Assembly: GCA_947579665.1 (NCBI GenBank)
Contig: OX388343.1
Span: forward strand, 92,856,254-92,920,253
Source: Sympetrum striolatum
Lineage: Eukaryota > Arthropoda > Insecta > Odonata > Libellulidae
Length of the DNA: 64,000 bases
Direction of reading: 5' to 3'
Positions 1 to 11,639 of the stretch are shown piece by piece. Each line of letters opens with the position of its first letter. Within the stretch, counting starts at the first letter, position 1. The translations under genes and the position numbers were made by a program. The notes beneath the pieces were generated by a model, which made no database searches, was not told the DNA's origin, and saw nothing but the letters and a program-made list of their open reading frames with translations.

Positions 1-320
1 ACTCATTTTCTACATTTCTTGTTTAGAAAGATTGTATACTGTAACTAGAAAAAATAAAATATTTATGGACAATATGTAGATATTTTCTTATTTAAAACAT
101 TAAAAAATTACTTTAATTTTGAGATAGCTATAAATATAGTAGAAATAGAATTATCGAGTTTCTGCCTTGAGAATGAAATACAAAAATTGAAAGGAAAACA
201 AAACCTCTATCCAGATCTCTCATTGAACATATCTGACAATGGTATATTTTTCTTAAGCCATAATAAAAGTAAATGTTATTACATAACTGCATTTTTTCAA
301 CAAATGAAACATCTACTTAC
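1..320. other. Intronic or flanking AT-rich DNA after the fourth Brf2-like exon
   Basis: This is presumably the intron downstream of the donor at 320-319 on the minus strand. A pyrimidine-rich acceptor-like site lies near 40-50, but it is followed at once by an in-frame stop, so I do not call an exon. No other feature is seen. Confidence 0.4.
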
Positions 321-1490
321 AGTTTTCTTAATTATCATATTGAGCATTCTTTTCTTTTCTTCATCCACACCAAACTGTGCTTGACTGAAAAGATGAGGGA
401 TGAGCTCGTTCACCTCAAAAGTAGCACTATGATTTATTTTGTGCCCTATTTTTTTCTCCAATACTCTCATGACTCTGCCAATGGTGAAGTGTGATACCTG
501 TTAAGAGCGCAATGGATTTTGCTAGCATTAATATTTTGTTAAAAATAAGTCATCTTTCATTTCTATGATATGGCTACGAATTATGGAAGGAACTTAATCT
601 TCCATAAATCAATTAAAAATTTGCTCAAGATTTAACAAACTTGTAATCAAATCTTGTCATAATTCTGAAATTATAAAGATCACCAGGATTCACTCGTTAT
701 TTATAAATTAAAATCACGATAGCGACTTTATTGAGGCATTTGTAACAGTAATCACTAATACCAAGCCAATAGTGCCAATTCAGAACATCCTGGTTTAGAA
801 CAATTGACACATCGATACTGTGATACCCATCCTGTCCAACGAAGGAAATACCGCACCTAATCAAAAACTTCACTCATTCCCAATAATTCAAAAATATTTT
901 ATCTAAATTTCTACTTACCTGCAGATAGTTAGCGATACATCGGATAGTCACAGGCATACGAAACTCCTTCATTGCAAGATATACTACCGCTCCAGCACTG
1001 GCAATTTTATTCAAACGTTTCGTATATCTAAAATAATCCATTGCGGCGTCTCTTACAGCTCCAGCAAGATCCAAACCATCCATCAAACGCTTCAGCGTCA
1101 CTAATCCGTCTTGATGGTTCTGAAATGATCACAAGTTTGGGATAAAAGAAACATACCATTAAAGGCAAACTAAATTAACTAAAATACTTACTCTTGAACT
1201 ATGACTGTTATTCCTTAGGAGGAATCCATAATTATAAGGCCTTCCATCATAGTTACCTATCACTACTTTAGATCCTCCTTCAAATGCATCGACAGTAAAT
1301 TGGTCTATTTCCAATACAGTTCCACATTTTGTGCACACATTATGTTCCTAAGGAAATCATAAATTTAGCAAAATACAGCGTAGGAAAGTGTCACAATAGA
1401 GCGAAGTAAGTTTATTACCATTCCATGAATCCCACCACTTATCATCTCTGAACTTTTGCATGATGGACATATTGTATTCGCATTGGCCAT
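321..1490 (-). CDS. BRF2: Brf2-like TFIIB-family transcription factor, 5' part (four exons, continues off the left edge)
   Basis: Four minus-strand exons join in frame, all in phase 0: 1490-1419, 1347-1192, 1119-919 and 497-321, giving 202 residues. Every border is AG/GT, and three donors read GTAAGT. The start ATG at 1490 opens a short leader followed by a zinc ribbon with C8-x2-C11 and C29-x2-C32. The 17-residue gap between the cysteine pairs is the same as I recall for human Brf2. Residues about 77-167 fit the first TFIIB cyclin fold (ASAGAVVYLA helix, then FTIGRVMRVLEKKIG), and residues 168-202 begin the second. In the known family, Brf2 joins TBP and Bdp1 in TFIIIB to recruit RNA polymerase III to U6-type promoters in the nucleus. 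Human Brf2 is about 419 residues, so roughly half is missing; no convincing further exon is seen in 1-320. A divergent Brf1 is the main alternative. TFIIB-family membership is nearly certain; the Brf2 assignment is likely. Confidence 0.8.
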
Positions 1491-2619
1491 TTAAATATGA
1501 ATCACTTGTCACAACACACCGAACTTGTTGACAGTTCAGAACATCTACCATCGGTCTACGCCGCCAAGGTTTTATAGATGTTTATAGGGGTTACATCCTA
1601 CGCATCCGACCAAGAAAATCGAGACTCTCGACATACAGCTGGGTTTCGATGGTTTCGATCGTTTCGATTGAAGAACGAGCGTAGAAATGCAATCTTATTT
1701 GCGCGCGAACGGCACGAATTTACATGTTGAGGTTTGATAGTATTTTCTTGTCGAAACCATTGCGCCAGAAAATATTTCAGTACATGGTTATTCCCAAGCA
1801 TCGTAATATATATGATTAGTTTTTTTAAACTAAATATTTACATTAATTGTAAGTATGAACGGTCATGCAATAGCAGGAGGGTGAGTTAGCGCGTTCATGA
1901 TTCCAAATCTCAGAAGTTTAGAGTTGACACATTGATCAATGTTTTTAATACATTACATACATGTATACATATACATTATGGATATTTTTAATGTCGTTAG
2001 AGTGTTGAAGTCATTTCCTTGTCAATTGTAGTATTTAAGTTAGTAGTTAAAGAATGGTGCTTGCAGTTAGTGAATACATAGTTAATATTGTATATATTTA
2101 CACTAACTATATTTAGTATGTGGTTAGTTACTATTTCATACATAATTTCCATAGCCTGTGTTGATCTGCAAAAGGTATAGAGTAATTTATTGGTAAAACG
2201 TAGCATAATCAATCATAATTAGTTTTATGATCTGTGAATACATAGTAATTTGTATGCCTTTGTCCTGTATGTATGTCATGTAAATGCTACCAGCCATAAT
2301 GAATTATCAGCGATAGTGTTAGCTTTGATAATTTTTGGAGTACTCTCTTTCCTCCATAATTTTCCAAACTTTTATATTGGCAATTATTTTTAATTTATTT
2401 TCATAATCTATAAATTCAAATCAATTCTCTTTCCTGGAACTCTTTACCTTGTTAATATATTCTTCTGGTAAAATGATTTTGTATTCATAAGGGTTCTTAT
2501 AAAATGATTTCAGAGCTAATAATAGATCTATTGTATTTTCACTTATTATGTTAACAGTAACTGTACTACCAATTCACCAGGATACTCAATAAAAATTAAT
2601 CTTAATTTAATTTTTTTAT
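1491..2619. other. Upstream region of the Brf2-like gene, no further gene seen
   Basis: It holds the 5' leader and promoter of the minus-strand Brf2-like gene, most likely within 1491-1850, where the sequence is locally richer in CpG (a TTTCGATnG motif is repeated near 1648-1672). A plus-strand GTGAGT donor-like site near 1880 has only a tiny open frame before it. From 1900 to 2620 the sequence is AT-rich and I recognise nothing. Confidence 0.4.
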
Positions 2620-4190
2620 AGCTCGTCCTAAGTAAATGAAGGATTCAACATTCCAAAGTAAGTCCTTCATACTTACCTAATTTCTTCAGATATTATTTTC
2701 AACTTTCCATCAACGAATACCTCAATTTTACCAGATTAATGCTGCTTATAACTCCTTGACAGCATGCCTTGTCAAAGGCAGATGCATTACATCGACCTTG
2801 TTTACATTTCAAGCTGACATCCTGAAAGCCTTTTCCAATAATTTACAGGTTGATTCTATTTACTTGTACTTAACAAAAGCATTAGAAAAGCTTAATCATC
2901 AGTTATTGACAAAAAATCTTGACTTTAATGGGATTGGTGGCAATCTGCTCTCTTGGCTCCAAAGTTATTTATCTTGCAGAAAACAGATAGTTGAGATCAA
3001 TTATTTTTATTCCTCCAACAAGGTAACCTTATGCTCTGCAGGAAACGGATCTTAATGATACTTTAAGGTTCTTTGGCCAATTGCAATAATTACTCTATTA
3101 CAGTTTAAACCAACACTTCCTAGTTTCTTTGTAAAAAGAGTTTAAAAATCAGCATCAATTTCTAATTTAAATTAATTGTAAAACATCAGTCACTCTTACA
3201 ACAGTTGCCGTGGTGTAATGGTTAGCGTGTTTTGCAGTAAGCTGAAGGTATTCTGGTTCGAGACCAAGTTGGTGCTACAATGCCTCAGTCAGGAACAATT
3301 ATTTGCTGGTTTTACGCATCATTTAATTTTTGCTGAATAATGCATTTATTATTTCCGGTTCTTTTGTAAGTTATATGTTCCTTTCGGGGTTCTTCAAGGC
3401 TTTCATTTGGCTCCTTTTTTATTTAATATTTATATTATATAATATTGCAGATCAATTGAAAGGTGTTGATTATCTTCTGTACAGATAAGAAATAGTATTA
3501 ATTATCATTACAACATTAATGGAGCTTCACTGGGTAGATGAAATTTAATTTGAGATCTTGTGGTCTGGCTTAAACTTTCAATCTCACAGTTTCATTACAA
3601 GAAAAACTTTTAAAATATTCAAACTATTAAAATTCTACTGTGGTTTTTACTTAGGCCTATACTGGAATCCTTTTCCTCAGTGTGTTCCCCATGCTACTCT
3701 GTCCATATTTAAGCTCTTGAAAAAAAATTCAAAATCGATTATTAAAATTGATAAACTGTAAATTAGGTATTGAGATGAATGACATTTCTTATGCGAAACC
3801 CATTCCTCTCTCAACCTGACTACTCTACAAAATAGATGCATAATATTAGATTTAATCTTGTTCAATAAAATAATTCAGGGTGGTGTTATATTACGTGTTC
3901 TTCCTATTCATATTCAAAATCTAATCACAACATCTTTGTAGATGCTCACTCAACTAATTATGTGTATTATTCACCATTATTTCGAATTTAAAGGTCTGGT
4001 AATTCAGTACTTCCAAGAAATTCTACTGATATATTTAACACCTGTGCTAGAGAACTTAAATCCATAAGCAGTAATTTAATTTGAATGATACATATTTAAT
4101 AATGCCTTTACTGATAATTACTGTAATACTTACATAAATGTAAGTCTAGATTAGTAATTATTATGATTTTCTTTGTACATACATACATTA
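2620..4190 (+). mobile_element. Degenerate non-LTR retrotransposon (jockey/CR1-like) reverse transcriptase remnant
   Basis: Translated pieces match the reverse transcriptase of jockey/CR1-type LINEs in the correct order, with frame changes and stops between them. An open piece at 2756-3055 contains a DILKAF-like stretch, a motif corresponding to the catalytic YLDFSKAFDKVNH block (here YLYLTKALEKLNH) and GIGGNLLSWLQSYL. The GVPQGSHLGPLLFNIYI block appears degraded at about 3380-3440. A C-terminal LRPILEYSSSVWSP-like block lies near 3655-3710, followed by KLGIE and LLYKI-type segments to about 4060. The aspartate of the first catalytic motif is lost, and the YADD motif cannot be read. The element is dead, and a SINE-like tRNA piece sits inside it. 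No 5' end, endonuclease domain or target duplication was found, so both edges are approximate. Confidence 0.8.
3205..3280 (+). repeat. tRNA-derived SINE head with A and B boxes
   Basis: The segment contains an RNA polymerase III A box (TGGTGTAATGG, 3211-3221) and a B box (GGTTCGAGACC, 3255-3265) at tRNA-like spacing. The 3' side does not pair with the 5' side as an acceptor stem would, so this is not a working tRNA gene. It lies between two reverse transcriptase blocks of the surrounding LINE remnant, which suggests insertion into that element. Confidence 0.6.
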
Positions 4191-5395
4191 TGAATAACAG
4201 TTCTACTAGAGTAGTGGTCAGCAAAATTTCCTTCCTCTAGAAATACACATCGTGTATGAATGCCTTTTCCTTAAAAATCTCTTCTACCTTTTTTTTGATT
4301 AATGGTAACCAATCTCAAAGGGATGATGTCTTTATTTATTATAGATTTAATTTTGACTTCCCCTTTAAGTGAGGCTCTTTTCCAATGCAAATTATCATAT
4401 TGTTTCTAGTTAGGGCAGACCATATTGTAAGACTTGATAAGTCAATTCAGTATTTCTTGGAAAAGCAACAGCTTTTTTTTACTCAACTTAAGTTGCAAAT
4501 CTTCAGTTGCTCTTGAATGAATCCTTAAAATGTATTATTAAAGGGAATGATTTCTAGTAAAGAATGAGCCAAATTTGATTTGAGTTGAAGCTGCTTTAAT
4601 TCTGCAAGAATTTGATTCAAGTAACCAAAACAAGGCTAACAAATTAGTCCTGATCTTCCTTTTCCTGATTCTGCTACATTTCATGGCTGCACTTTCCAAT
4701 GTATAGAATCTTTAGAATGCCTGGGCATCTACCCTTGGACTTAAAAAAAAAAAAATTGAAGTAGTTCTGCAACTATTTCATTTCTATTTTCCATACTTAA
4801 TGTTGAGTAATATTTTTATCAAGTATATTTTGAGGGTTGTTGAGATTATAAGTTTCCAAGACAAGCATTCTATTTTATGAGCAAGTCCACCTAAAGGCAT
4901 GGTCACTGCCTCATATTTTATGCTCGTTGTAGGTCTTTCTGAGGATCCAATTTGTTTTTAAAGGTTTCTTATGAACAGTGGACTATTCGATTGCAAGTAA
5001 GAGTTTGGAAGATAAAACCAGTTTCAGTCAGGGCATACTATTTCTATGATATTTAGTATCTCTTCTTCTGCAGTTCGATCAACCCTCTACTTGGAAGATG
5101 CCAAGTGATGTCAACTCAGGATCTCAACAAGCTTACATACAGACTATGAATGCCATGCATAATGACTATGGCTACCTTTCAGATCTTTAATTGAAAACAG
5201 TAAACAGTTCTATCAAACATAGGTTAAAGCTAGTTAATGGTATAGATATTTGAACTTCATATCTATATTGATACTTTGATAGCCACCTATGGCCTTCAGC
5301 AAGGGCTTCTCAATTAAAGATTTTTTGTAGATTCCAATACATGCATGTACGACATTCAGGCAATACATGATTAAATGACTTCATTTTTACAACAT
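4191..5395. other. Intergenic DNA between the LINE remnant and EMC3
   Basis: This is AT-rich sequence with a short A run near 4742-4753 and no recognisable coding or RNA feature. It separates the LINE remnant from the 3' end of EMC3. Confidence 0.4.
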
Positions 5396-5401
5396 TTTAT
5401 T
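5396..5401 (-). terminator. Probable EMC3 polyadenylation signal
   Basis: The minus strand reads AATAAA here, about 160 bases beyond the EMC3 stop codon at 5564-5566. Position and strand suit the 3' end of that transcript, giving a short 3' UTR. No transcript evidence is available. Confidence 0.45.
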
Positions 5402-5563
5402 AAAAACTGTCTTTTACAACCTATGCACCTTGTATGAATAATACCAAAAAATGAGGCTTTCTCCTTCTCCTGATACAACAAAACACTTGACAACAATGGA
5501 TTTTATACTTTTCCAGAAACTGAATAACAATGGAATTAAATATTCTGCAGAATGAGACTAGAG

Positions 5564-7473
5564 CTAATCAACTTTATTCTGATGATACATGCTGTCGACA
5601 GTTGGACCCACAAGAGCCATCATCTCAGCATCAACATTTCCTAAGGCCCAATGATGATCACAGATTTCAAGGGCCTCCCACTCTGCCTTGAAGGCAGCTT
5701 TTGGATCTGGAGGCATCGCCATTGCTGCTCCAGACATTTGATCTTGGATATGTCGTGCCTGATCAGCAGCTGCACAATGGAAGAAAAATGAGGAGTGAAA
5801 AGCAAACATTGAAATTTAAAAGGTATCTTTCTTTAAGGTTCCTATGTAATTAATTAGTTGTATTGTTCAGCACTGCCAAGGTATACGATACAATTACTTT
5901 TTTGGTTGTTTGTGCAGAATATCAGAAGTTTGTTAGGAAATATCAAAGTATTCAACCTTAAAAGTAAAGATGATATTATGTTTGTCATCATAGAGAAATT
6001 TTCATTTAGAGAAGTTTTAGAGAACTCCGATCATAACTTAAGTCATTAGTTGAGATATAAAAATCCATATCAAGGAAACTTTTACTGTTGTTTTTTGTAA
6101 AAGTTTCCTTAATATGGATTTTGATATAATTAATAACTACCACAAAGTTACGCCCAATTCTGTGTCGTTCATTAGTTGAGATTTAGTGCCTCAAAAATGC
6201 TTAACAATAGTTCTCATACAATTATTCTTAAGAATTGATAGAAATAGTAAATAGAATCATTATAATTATATTTTAAGAAAGTATTTTATTTAAATTATAT
6301 TTTGAGCTAAAAATAAGGGTGTGAGAACACAAAATGTTTATCTGAACAATAGTTTGAAAAATTAAAATGTAAGATAGATTGTAGTCATAATATCAGTTAT
6401 GGATTAAGGGCATTCTTAATATGCAAAGCTGAAATATTACAGTTCTGTGGTGAGTGATAAGGACATGCAAATGTAAATTTAATTAAAAAAGTAGGCAATC
6501 AAAGGTCATTGAAATATCTAAATATTGATGTGAGAATATGCTTATAAATACACCACTGGCCATCAGATAACAAATATGTGAGTTACTTGAGAAAATTTAG
6601 AATGTAGAATGTACAACAATTGTATATTTTATCCAAATAAATTACCATTATTTTCCCCTAATACAAGGGCATAAATGCTTCGAAGTCCAAATACATTCAG
6701 GAAGTACCACGACGCTGAAGATACCCAGGCAGCATCCAAAGAAAGTAGTTCAATACCTCGCTGCAGCATGGGTTTGAATCTTAAAGTAAGAGGGAATGGC
6801 ACCTTTGCTGAAAAAGAGCAATCATAAATAGCATAATTTGGAAATGCATTATAAGACTGTTTGAAAACTAAAGATAAATGAATTAAGACGAACTTGTAAC
6901 AAATCCAGAAAACATCCAGTTAATCCACCCTCCTATCACTATCATTGGGAGTACGTTCGTAACGTTTCCTTTTAGCATATCGATCATCACTGAGGGATCT
7001 GTCATAGGATTTTGGACAGCAGCTGCCCTTTTCTGAGTTTTGAAGTATCCTATAGTAAAATTGTAATGAGGGAAGGTTTATGGAACTTTAAAGACAAATA
7101 CATTTTGAGTGAAGATCTTAAAATCGAATAACATTACCTGTCTCTTCATTGTTGAAATAATGTCTTCTCATTAGAAAGGATTGCTTTGGTATATATTTGC
7201 CATTCTCTCTCAGCATCCGCGACCGTATCATTACTTGACTAGAAACAGCAGTACAATATTAACACCGTTCATTATAATCTCAATGGTATTTCGCACATAA
7301 CGTAAACTACGAAATTTTACTCACCTGTCTTGCAATTGCTGTAGTTCAACTTTTTTCTGGGATGACAACAAAATTGAAATATAATGCCTCACTACGCCGA
7401 CCAGAAAAGTTATTACGACGATAGGTAAAAAAACCCATAATCTGATATTTGGATCTAGCAGTAATTCCGCCAT
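5564..7473 (-). CDS. EMC3: ER membrane protein complex subunit 3 (EMC3/TMEM111), complete, five exons
   Basis: Exons 7473-7325, 7238-7138, 7049-6894, 6807-6646 and 5769-5564 join in frame into 257 residues; human EMC3 has 261. The protein is recognisable throughout: [20 protein letters not shown] near the N-terminus, then [65 protein letters not shown] and [23 protein letters not shown]3 belongs to the Oxa1/YidC/Get1 insertase superfamily. In the EMC it forms, with EMC6, the hydrophilic groove that inserts tail-anchored and multipass membrane proteins into the ER. Three membrane segments are visible (about residues 12-34, 112-132 and 166-186). Arg29 and Arg178 correspond to the groove arginines R31 and R180 of the human protein. 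The start is fixed by matching the family N-terminus. Intron 1 has a GTGAGT donor and intron 4 carries an unusual hairpin. No defects were seen. Confidence 0.97.
6060..6122. repeat. 26-bp-arm hairpin inside EMC3 intron 4
   Basis: Arms 6060-6085 and 6097-6122 are reverse complements except at one position, with an 11-base T-rich loop. A 13-base direct repeat (CATTAGTTGAGAT) occurs at 6044-6056 and again at 6170-6182, so the hairpin lies between two copies of a short word, as an inserted element with its target duplication would. It is within the fourth EMC3 intron. Confidence 0.7.
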
Positions 7474-7676
7474 TTATTATACCTAATATCAGTTCGGTTA
7501 GGAACTTCCTAAGCAAGAATTATGCCAACCTAATTACAACAACAACATAAATGACACTCAATTTACTTTAAACAGTCGAGGAATCGATGGCGCTCCAACT
7601 TTAGCGGTAGGGAGCTACAGATACGGTGATAGATTCGGTTAGTTTTATCATTTCGTCACCAGAGCGGCGGTAACAC
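7474..7676 (+). promoter_or_regulatory. Probable bidirectional promoter between EMC3 and a divergent plus-strand first exon
   Basis: This CpG-containing segment abuts the EMC3 start codon on the minus strand. On the plus strand, a short non-coding segment ends at 7676 with a good donor, GTAAGTTTTC, at 7677. That arrangement fits head-to-head transcription with a non-coding first exon running rightward. No TATA box is evident. The divergent exon is inferred from a single donor site, and its 5' end (perhaps near 7640) is not defined. Confidence 0.4.
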
Positions 7677-10600
7677 GTAAGTTTTCTGAAATTTCTGTCC
7701 ATGTTCTGTCTTTTGAAATACCTATATTTGGTAGATTCCTTTTGAAATTACTACTTTCTTCTGTCTTAACCTCCAATTTTATTTGTATCAGAACATACTG
7801 TCGTTGGAAGGAGTTTTCATTCATGTACTGCGGATAGTTATTGCAAGAGTTGTGTCACATGGAATTTTCCATTGAACTACAGAAAAATATTTAGTATGTT
7901 TTTCACTGTCAGTAGTATGCCAGTTTTTCGTCTTGAATGCAAATTCTAGGATGATAATTTGGAAGTAGATTCCAGCTAACGCTCGCACGGTTTACAATTA
8001 GATTGCCTGTTGTCTTATTGTGCTTCTTTATAATCTTACTAAATTTTTTTTAAATAAAAGTTCGGTTTTGCGGATAACTTTATAGTGTTAGTTCATGATC
8101 TGCACTTGGATACTCAGGAAAAAGTTGAATACGGTAGTTTTTTTAAATGCGATAAAAAATAAACAAATGCATAATTCCATTTGAATCGAAAATACCATGA
8201 AATTATTTTTGTTGTTTGTTGCATTATTTGTTTTGTTGCATAAGGTTTGTGTAGTTTAACAGAAGCTCTTCCTTTGATGATAGGTTGTTTCTCTTGCTAC
8301 GACTGAGGTTTGCAGTCGTTAGCATTTCTGAGGGAAAATGAAAGTGTCGGTTGTAAATCATACCATTTTAAAGAGATTGCCAAAGTAGCTGATAAGATTC
8401 TCTATTATGAACAGGATTTGAAATATTACGTACAGTAGTTCCTCAACAGATACCTTCGGTTAAAATATCCTTTCGTAAAGCATTTTCTGCGTTAGAATCT
8501 TTTTCCGGTAAATAAATAAACACGTTTGTCGAGAAATATTTTGGAACTTAATTTTACCCATTCCAACTATGAAATTCAATAACATTTATTTTTTTTAACA
8601 CGTATTTTTGAGGCGTTTAAATTTCCATCAGGGAATCAGTTGCTTAACGTCGCTAGCATCATTTACACAGGTCAACGAATGCTTTTATTTTACTCCGTTA
8701 TCGCTCGTATTAACTTCTATTTTTTGCACAGCGAAGGAGGTAAATCGATCGATTCATTGTATTCGACCGCTGTTGTCACTTAAATATGTTTATTCCCATC
8801 GTTCATGCAAAGGAAGTAAAAAGATTTCAGATGAAGTTAGAGCCTAACGGTCTTCAGAAAGTGATGCCGCACGTACCAGGGAAACATGAACTGCATATTA
8901 AAAAGAACATACTCTTGAATGGACAGCGTCTTCGCAGAAGGGATTTTGAGTTTTGAAAAAAATCAGGAATATAAATCAACCGCACCCAGTAAGCTTAATA
9001 TTTTTATTCCATACCAGTGGCCACTGGAGCTGAGGGTTGCTTATGAAAAACGACGAAACAATTTTTCTTGTTAAGAAATAGAAAAGATATAACTTGGAAC
9101 AAACCAATATATTTAAAACTTTGGCAGTTGGGAAACGATTACAACCAAAATAAATATTATGCTATCCTAAATAAATTGTATCTTATTGCCTTGAAAATAT
9201 CGAAATTGTATACATTAATCTCTTTAACGTTTTTATCTTACATAATTGCTGCAAAGTGTTCAAAGGTATTTATTACGAAATGGAATAAAATAGAAATTAT
9301 CCCCAGTTCTATCTAAGTTGTTAATTATTAAGTATATTTTTGTATGTTGTAGTTAATTAGCATCAAATATCATCTGGTGATAAATTGTGACAATTTAAAG
9401 CACGCTCAGATATTCTGATGACATTATCATTGAATTTGGAATATGTAGGTGCCAAGAGTAGTTCTTAAGTGGCATTTTTTAAGTGTTCCCGTAACCCGGA
9501 TTCAAGATTGTTTTCGTCTATCTCTAATGCTAATTATTCTCAAATGGTGGTTTGAGGACCTTTATGTTTTTGTGTCTAATTTGTTGGATGATTCATGAAG
9601 CTCTTCCCTTATAGCCTCGGAAATTCGATTCAAGCTCTTATCTTGGTTGCTCTTTTCACCTTTATGAGTTTGATAATGTTTTCACAGAGAATGCATCATA
9701 TGATGGTATGGTGAAATCATAACAGATGATGGGGTTCGTAATTATGCGAGAGTATAATACTGATGTTCGTGGCATCAAAAAAAAATCATCAAGCATTTTA
9801 TTTGAGTTTATAGTTTTATATTTACTGGAAAAAAGTTGAGTAGAAATCATTAAGGTCTTAAATGATTGCGATACAATAAATTAATTGTTTAATGGAGAAA
9901 AATGTAATGATCGTTTAAAGGTTAAAGGAAAATCATTCTTACCTTTACAGTATGAATGATTTTACTTTAACGTGTCAACAAACAAGCCGGAAAAATTCCC
10001 TTTTTAAGATTATCTGGAGGTCAAATTTTGTAAACAGTTTTAAAATGCTACGGGGCGGATGCGTCCTCAAAGGCCGTATTGTTGTAAGTTCTTCGCGCCA
10101 AAACGCTATAATATCTCCTTGTTAGAGTTTCGTTTTTCCTATGTTTATAATCGCTCTCAAAAGAGCGTGGAAGAAACTGCATAGCTGTTCACGAAGGAAG
10201 GGAAATTAGGACGGGAATCTGTAGAGTGCAGGCGGCTCGGTATTCTTGCGGCGTAATTGAGAACAGATACTTTCAAGGAGGAAGCAGGCAGTGCCATCAG
10301 GTCAATTGTCCCTATGTAGAGCGGGGAGAAGAAATGAGAAAAAAGACAACGCGACAGAGCGATGCGATTCATTCTTTCCGAGGAACAAAGAGAGCAGGTC
10401 AGGAAGTGATCCCATGCTGACTTACACCTCAGATTTGGGTAAAGGCGTATACATTATTAGGCTTAATTCGAACTTTTATTCCTTTTTTTCTGAGTCTGAC
10501 GAATATTGAGTGACACTTTGAAACGGCAGAAAGTATTATTCAACGGAAACGCGATGTAATTCTTACATTTTGATTATGCGTATATACGTGTATTACAGTT

Positions 10601-11639
10601 TAATTATTAATAATAATTTACAGATAAATAATATCTTTAAATGTACAAATTTTTACAATTGTTTTAATTTAAATAGTATTAGTTCAAATATTCGATTGCC
10701 AATAACGTTTGGCGACGCTTAAATTTTGGTCAAATCTATGAAACAAGTTAACGATCATAGTTTGTGGCAGTCTTTAAATAAAAAAAAACCTAGATTATAA
10801 ATTCATAGTCAGTAATTGAAATCACCGAATTTGAGTTTATGTAGAATATCTATTCCTCATTTTATTACGCGGTTTTGTTACTAGGGATATTTTGATCTTC
10901 ACGTCTAAAATCTTTGTGTAATATTTCGGGAACTTGGTCGTAAGGGAATTTCTTTGTTTTCAAGTGAAACATTATTACACTTCATGTAATAATATGTGAT
11001 ATGAGACGATTTAAAACGTTATTTATCATCAAGATTAGAAAGAAATATGGTCACCATTTAATTATTAAAACCTGTGCGAGACCAAGTTGAGAGTTGAAGT
11101 GTAAATTACCTGAATTTTTGAACCTCGATAACATATTAAAGATAATATGCTAGTTAAATATATTTGCGAGACTCTGAGGCCCTTTATATATTACTGGGAA
11201 ATAATTCATGAATGCTGTTGAAGGTTACTATGGAAGCCAAAATTACAAAAGATCCCCTCTGTAAATAGCGAATATCCGTTTCTTGGAGCAGTTTTTTATT
11301 CCACGGATAAATCGCTCCTTTCTTGCAGGAGGTCGAAATGAATATGGTGGGGAAAACAATAGACATAAAGTTTTGAAGGTATGGATGCGTGCTTTCATTT
11401 AGATTGCCTCTTCGTCCGTGAAACGATTTAATGAATGGGAAGTGAAAATTTAAGAGCTATGATGGACGAATTTTCGCGGATATTACCTCACAGGTACCTT
11501 GAAAGGGAAGGAACCGAGGCGGCTCTAACAATTTTAAGTAATAGACCTCGATGATGAAGACCCTCCGAAAAACACCACACCGTAATCTTCCCTCGCAATA
11601 ATTCCTCCGGTAGCTATGTCCGACACTTGTAACGTTTTA
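7677..11639. other. Long AT-rich stretch without a recognisable gene
   Basis: No conserved protein, RNA gene or clear repeat is seen. Open frames here are short, AT-driven and end at random. A slightly more GC-rich patch lies at 10150-10430, with overlapping frames on both strands and no family resemblance. If the plus-strand gene inferred from 7677 is real, this would be its first intron. Confidence 0.4.
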
